Assembly (NCBI GenBank): GCA_021204285.1
Contig: JAJPZP010000115.1
Span: 6,703 to 12,905, forward strand
Source of the DNA: Lachnospiraceae bacterium
GTDB lineage: Bacteria > Bacillota > Clostridia > Lachnospirales > Lachnospiraceae
Length of the DNA stretch: 6,203 bases
Direction of reading: 5' to 3'
This document shows positions 5,351 through 6,203 of the stretch, piece by piece (within the stretch, counting starts at the first letter, position 1; every line of letters starts with the position of its first letter). Below the pieces are notes generated by a model. The model was not told where the DNA came from. It saw nothing but the letters and a program-made list of their open reading frames with translations, and searched no databases. The position numbers and the translations under genes are program-made.

Positions 5351-6203
5351 ATGAATATTATCATTCTAGGAGCAGCCGGGTTTATTGGAACAAATCTCTC
5401 CCTGGCTCTCGCAACAAATCCTGTAAATGAACTGACACTTGTAGACACAAATAAATCCTATTTTTCAGATATTGCAGACAAACATCTGAAAAATGTCAAA
5501 ATTGTCGAAACCAACTTTACAGAATCAACAAATTTTGATGAGTTATTAAAAGGAAACGATGTCGTATATCATCTTATAAGCACAACCGCTCCAACAACAT
5601 CAAATCAACAAATAGCGAAGGAATTAAACGCAAATGTTGTGATGACTTCTATCATGCTGGACTCCTGTATACGACAAAAGATTAAAAAGATTGTCTTTCT
5701 ATCATCCGGCGGAACCGTATATGGAAGAAACGTCACCTGTCCAATCAATGAGACTGACTGTACAAACCCAATAAGTTCTTATGGCATCCAAAAGCTTACC
5801 ATCGAAAAACTACTGTATTTATACAACTACATGTATGGACTGGATTACAGGATAATTCGTCTGGCCAATCCATATGGTCCATATCAACGGCCAAACGGCA
5901 TATTGGGCGCAGTTACCACATTTACTTATAAAGCAATCAATGAAGAAATCATTTCGGTATATGGAGATGGTTCAGTTGTAAGAGATTTTATTTATATTGA
6001 TGACGCAATCAAAGCCATTTTAAACATAGTGAACGGCGAAAATGAATATAAACTCTACAATGTGGGATGTGGCTATGGAACGAGTATTAAAAAACTACTG
6101 TCGATCATCGAAGAAGTATTGTGCAAAAAACTGAAGATTGAATATCGCACCGGCAGACCTGTCGATGTGCCCGTGAATTTTCTGGATATATCAAGATATG
6201 AAA
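5351..6203 (+). CDS. NAD-dependent epimerase/dehydratase, extended SDR family (UDP-glucose 4-epimerase-like), 3' end beyond window
   Basis: 284 complete codons are visible with no stop; the family usually runs about 300-330 residues, so little is missing. The N-terminal Rossmann fold has GAAGFIG (7-13) and an acidic residue after beta strand 2 (VD, D32), favouring NAD over NADP. The active site has FLSSGGTVYG (116-125) and the YxxxK pair in YGIQK (Y144, K148). RLANPYGPYQRP and GDGSVVRDFIYIDDA are substrate-domain motifs of UDP-sugar epimerases. It probably interconverts a nucleotide sugar such as UDP-glucose/UDP-galactose or an N-acetyl form, supplying donors to the two glycosyltransferases encoded just upstream. 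Like the second glycosyltransferase gene, it is AT-rich. Whether it is an epimerase or a dehydratase/decarboxylase relative cannot be settled here. Confidence 0.88.
   Translation, partial: MNIIILGAAGFIGTNLSLALATNPVNELTLVDTNKSYFSDIADKHLKNVKIVETNFTESTNFDELLKGNDVVYHLISTTAPTTSNQQIAKELNANVVMTSIMLDSCIRQKIKKIVFLSSGGTVYGRNVTCPINETDCTNPISSYGIQKLTIEKLLYLYNYMYGLDYRIIRLANPYGPYQRPNGILGAVTTFTYKAINEEIISVYGDGSVVRDFIYIDDAIKAILNIVNGENEYKLYNVGCGYGTSIKKLLSIIEEVLCKKLKIEYRTGRPVDVPVNFLDISRYE

Overview
The window looks like an accessory, polysaccharide-related chromosomal region of a Firmicute, most likely a gut Clostridia/Lachnospiraceae-type organism. This is inference from three things: a LoaP-type NusG paralogue, two members of the AAA-ATPase-like/PD-(D/E)XK family that is heavily expanded in such genomes, and a GT4 glycosyltransferase/SDR epimerase cluster. 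Shine-Dalgarno sites are purine-rich (GGGAGGT, GGAG) and base composition changes sharply along the window.

Layout. The left part (1-1312) is read on the minus strand. A loaP-like antiterminator gene (689-1243) is followed by the 5' two fifths or so of an AAA-ATPase gene (1-623, running off the left edge). Each gene has its own extended -10 promoter, and the two promoters lie in imperfect 50-base direct repeats that flank loaP. The untranslated leader of the ATPase gene also carries a 27-base near-copy of an internal piece of loaP. From 1313 to 1681 there is no gene. This stretch holds four dispersed GTGGTCA repeats, resembling a decayed insertion-sequence end, and a GC-rich block with a very stable hairpin.

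The middle (1682-2821, plus strand) is a second member of the same ATPase family. It has lost its N-terminus, including Walker A, and its C-terminal nuclease region. The two copies form an inverted pair around loaP, with about two thirds of residues identical where they overlap.

The right part (2852-6203, plus strand) starts with a rho-independent terminator and a second hairpin overlapping it. An operon-like run follows: two GT-B fold glycosyltransferases (2892-4097 and 4075-5319, overlapping by 23 bases) and an NAD-dependent UDP-sugar epimerase/dehydratase cut off by the window edge (5351-6203). These would make sugar nucleotides and transfer sugars onto a lipid-linked precursor at the membrane for a capsule or exopolysaccharide. 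GC content drops abruptly at the overlap between the two glycosyltransferases, so the cluster appears to have been assembled by recombination.

The most interesting features are the mosaic repeats around loaP, the inverted intact/degenerate ATPase pair, and the tandem hairpins at the head of the glycosyltransferase run, which may be an attenuator for an antiterminator such as LoaP. No tRNA, rRNA or CRISPR array is visible.
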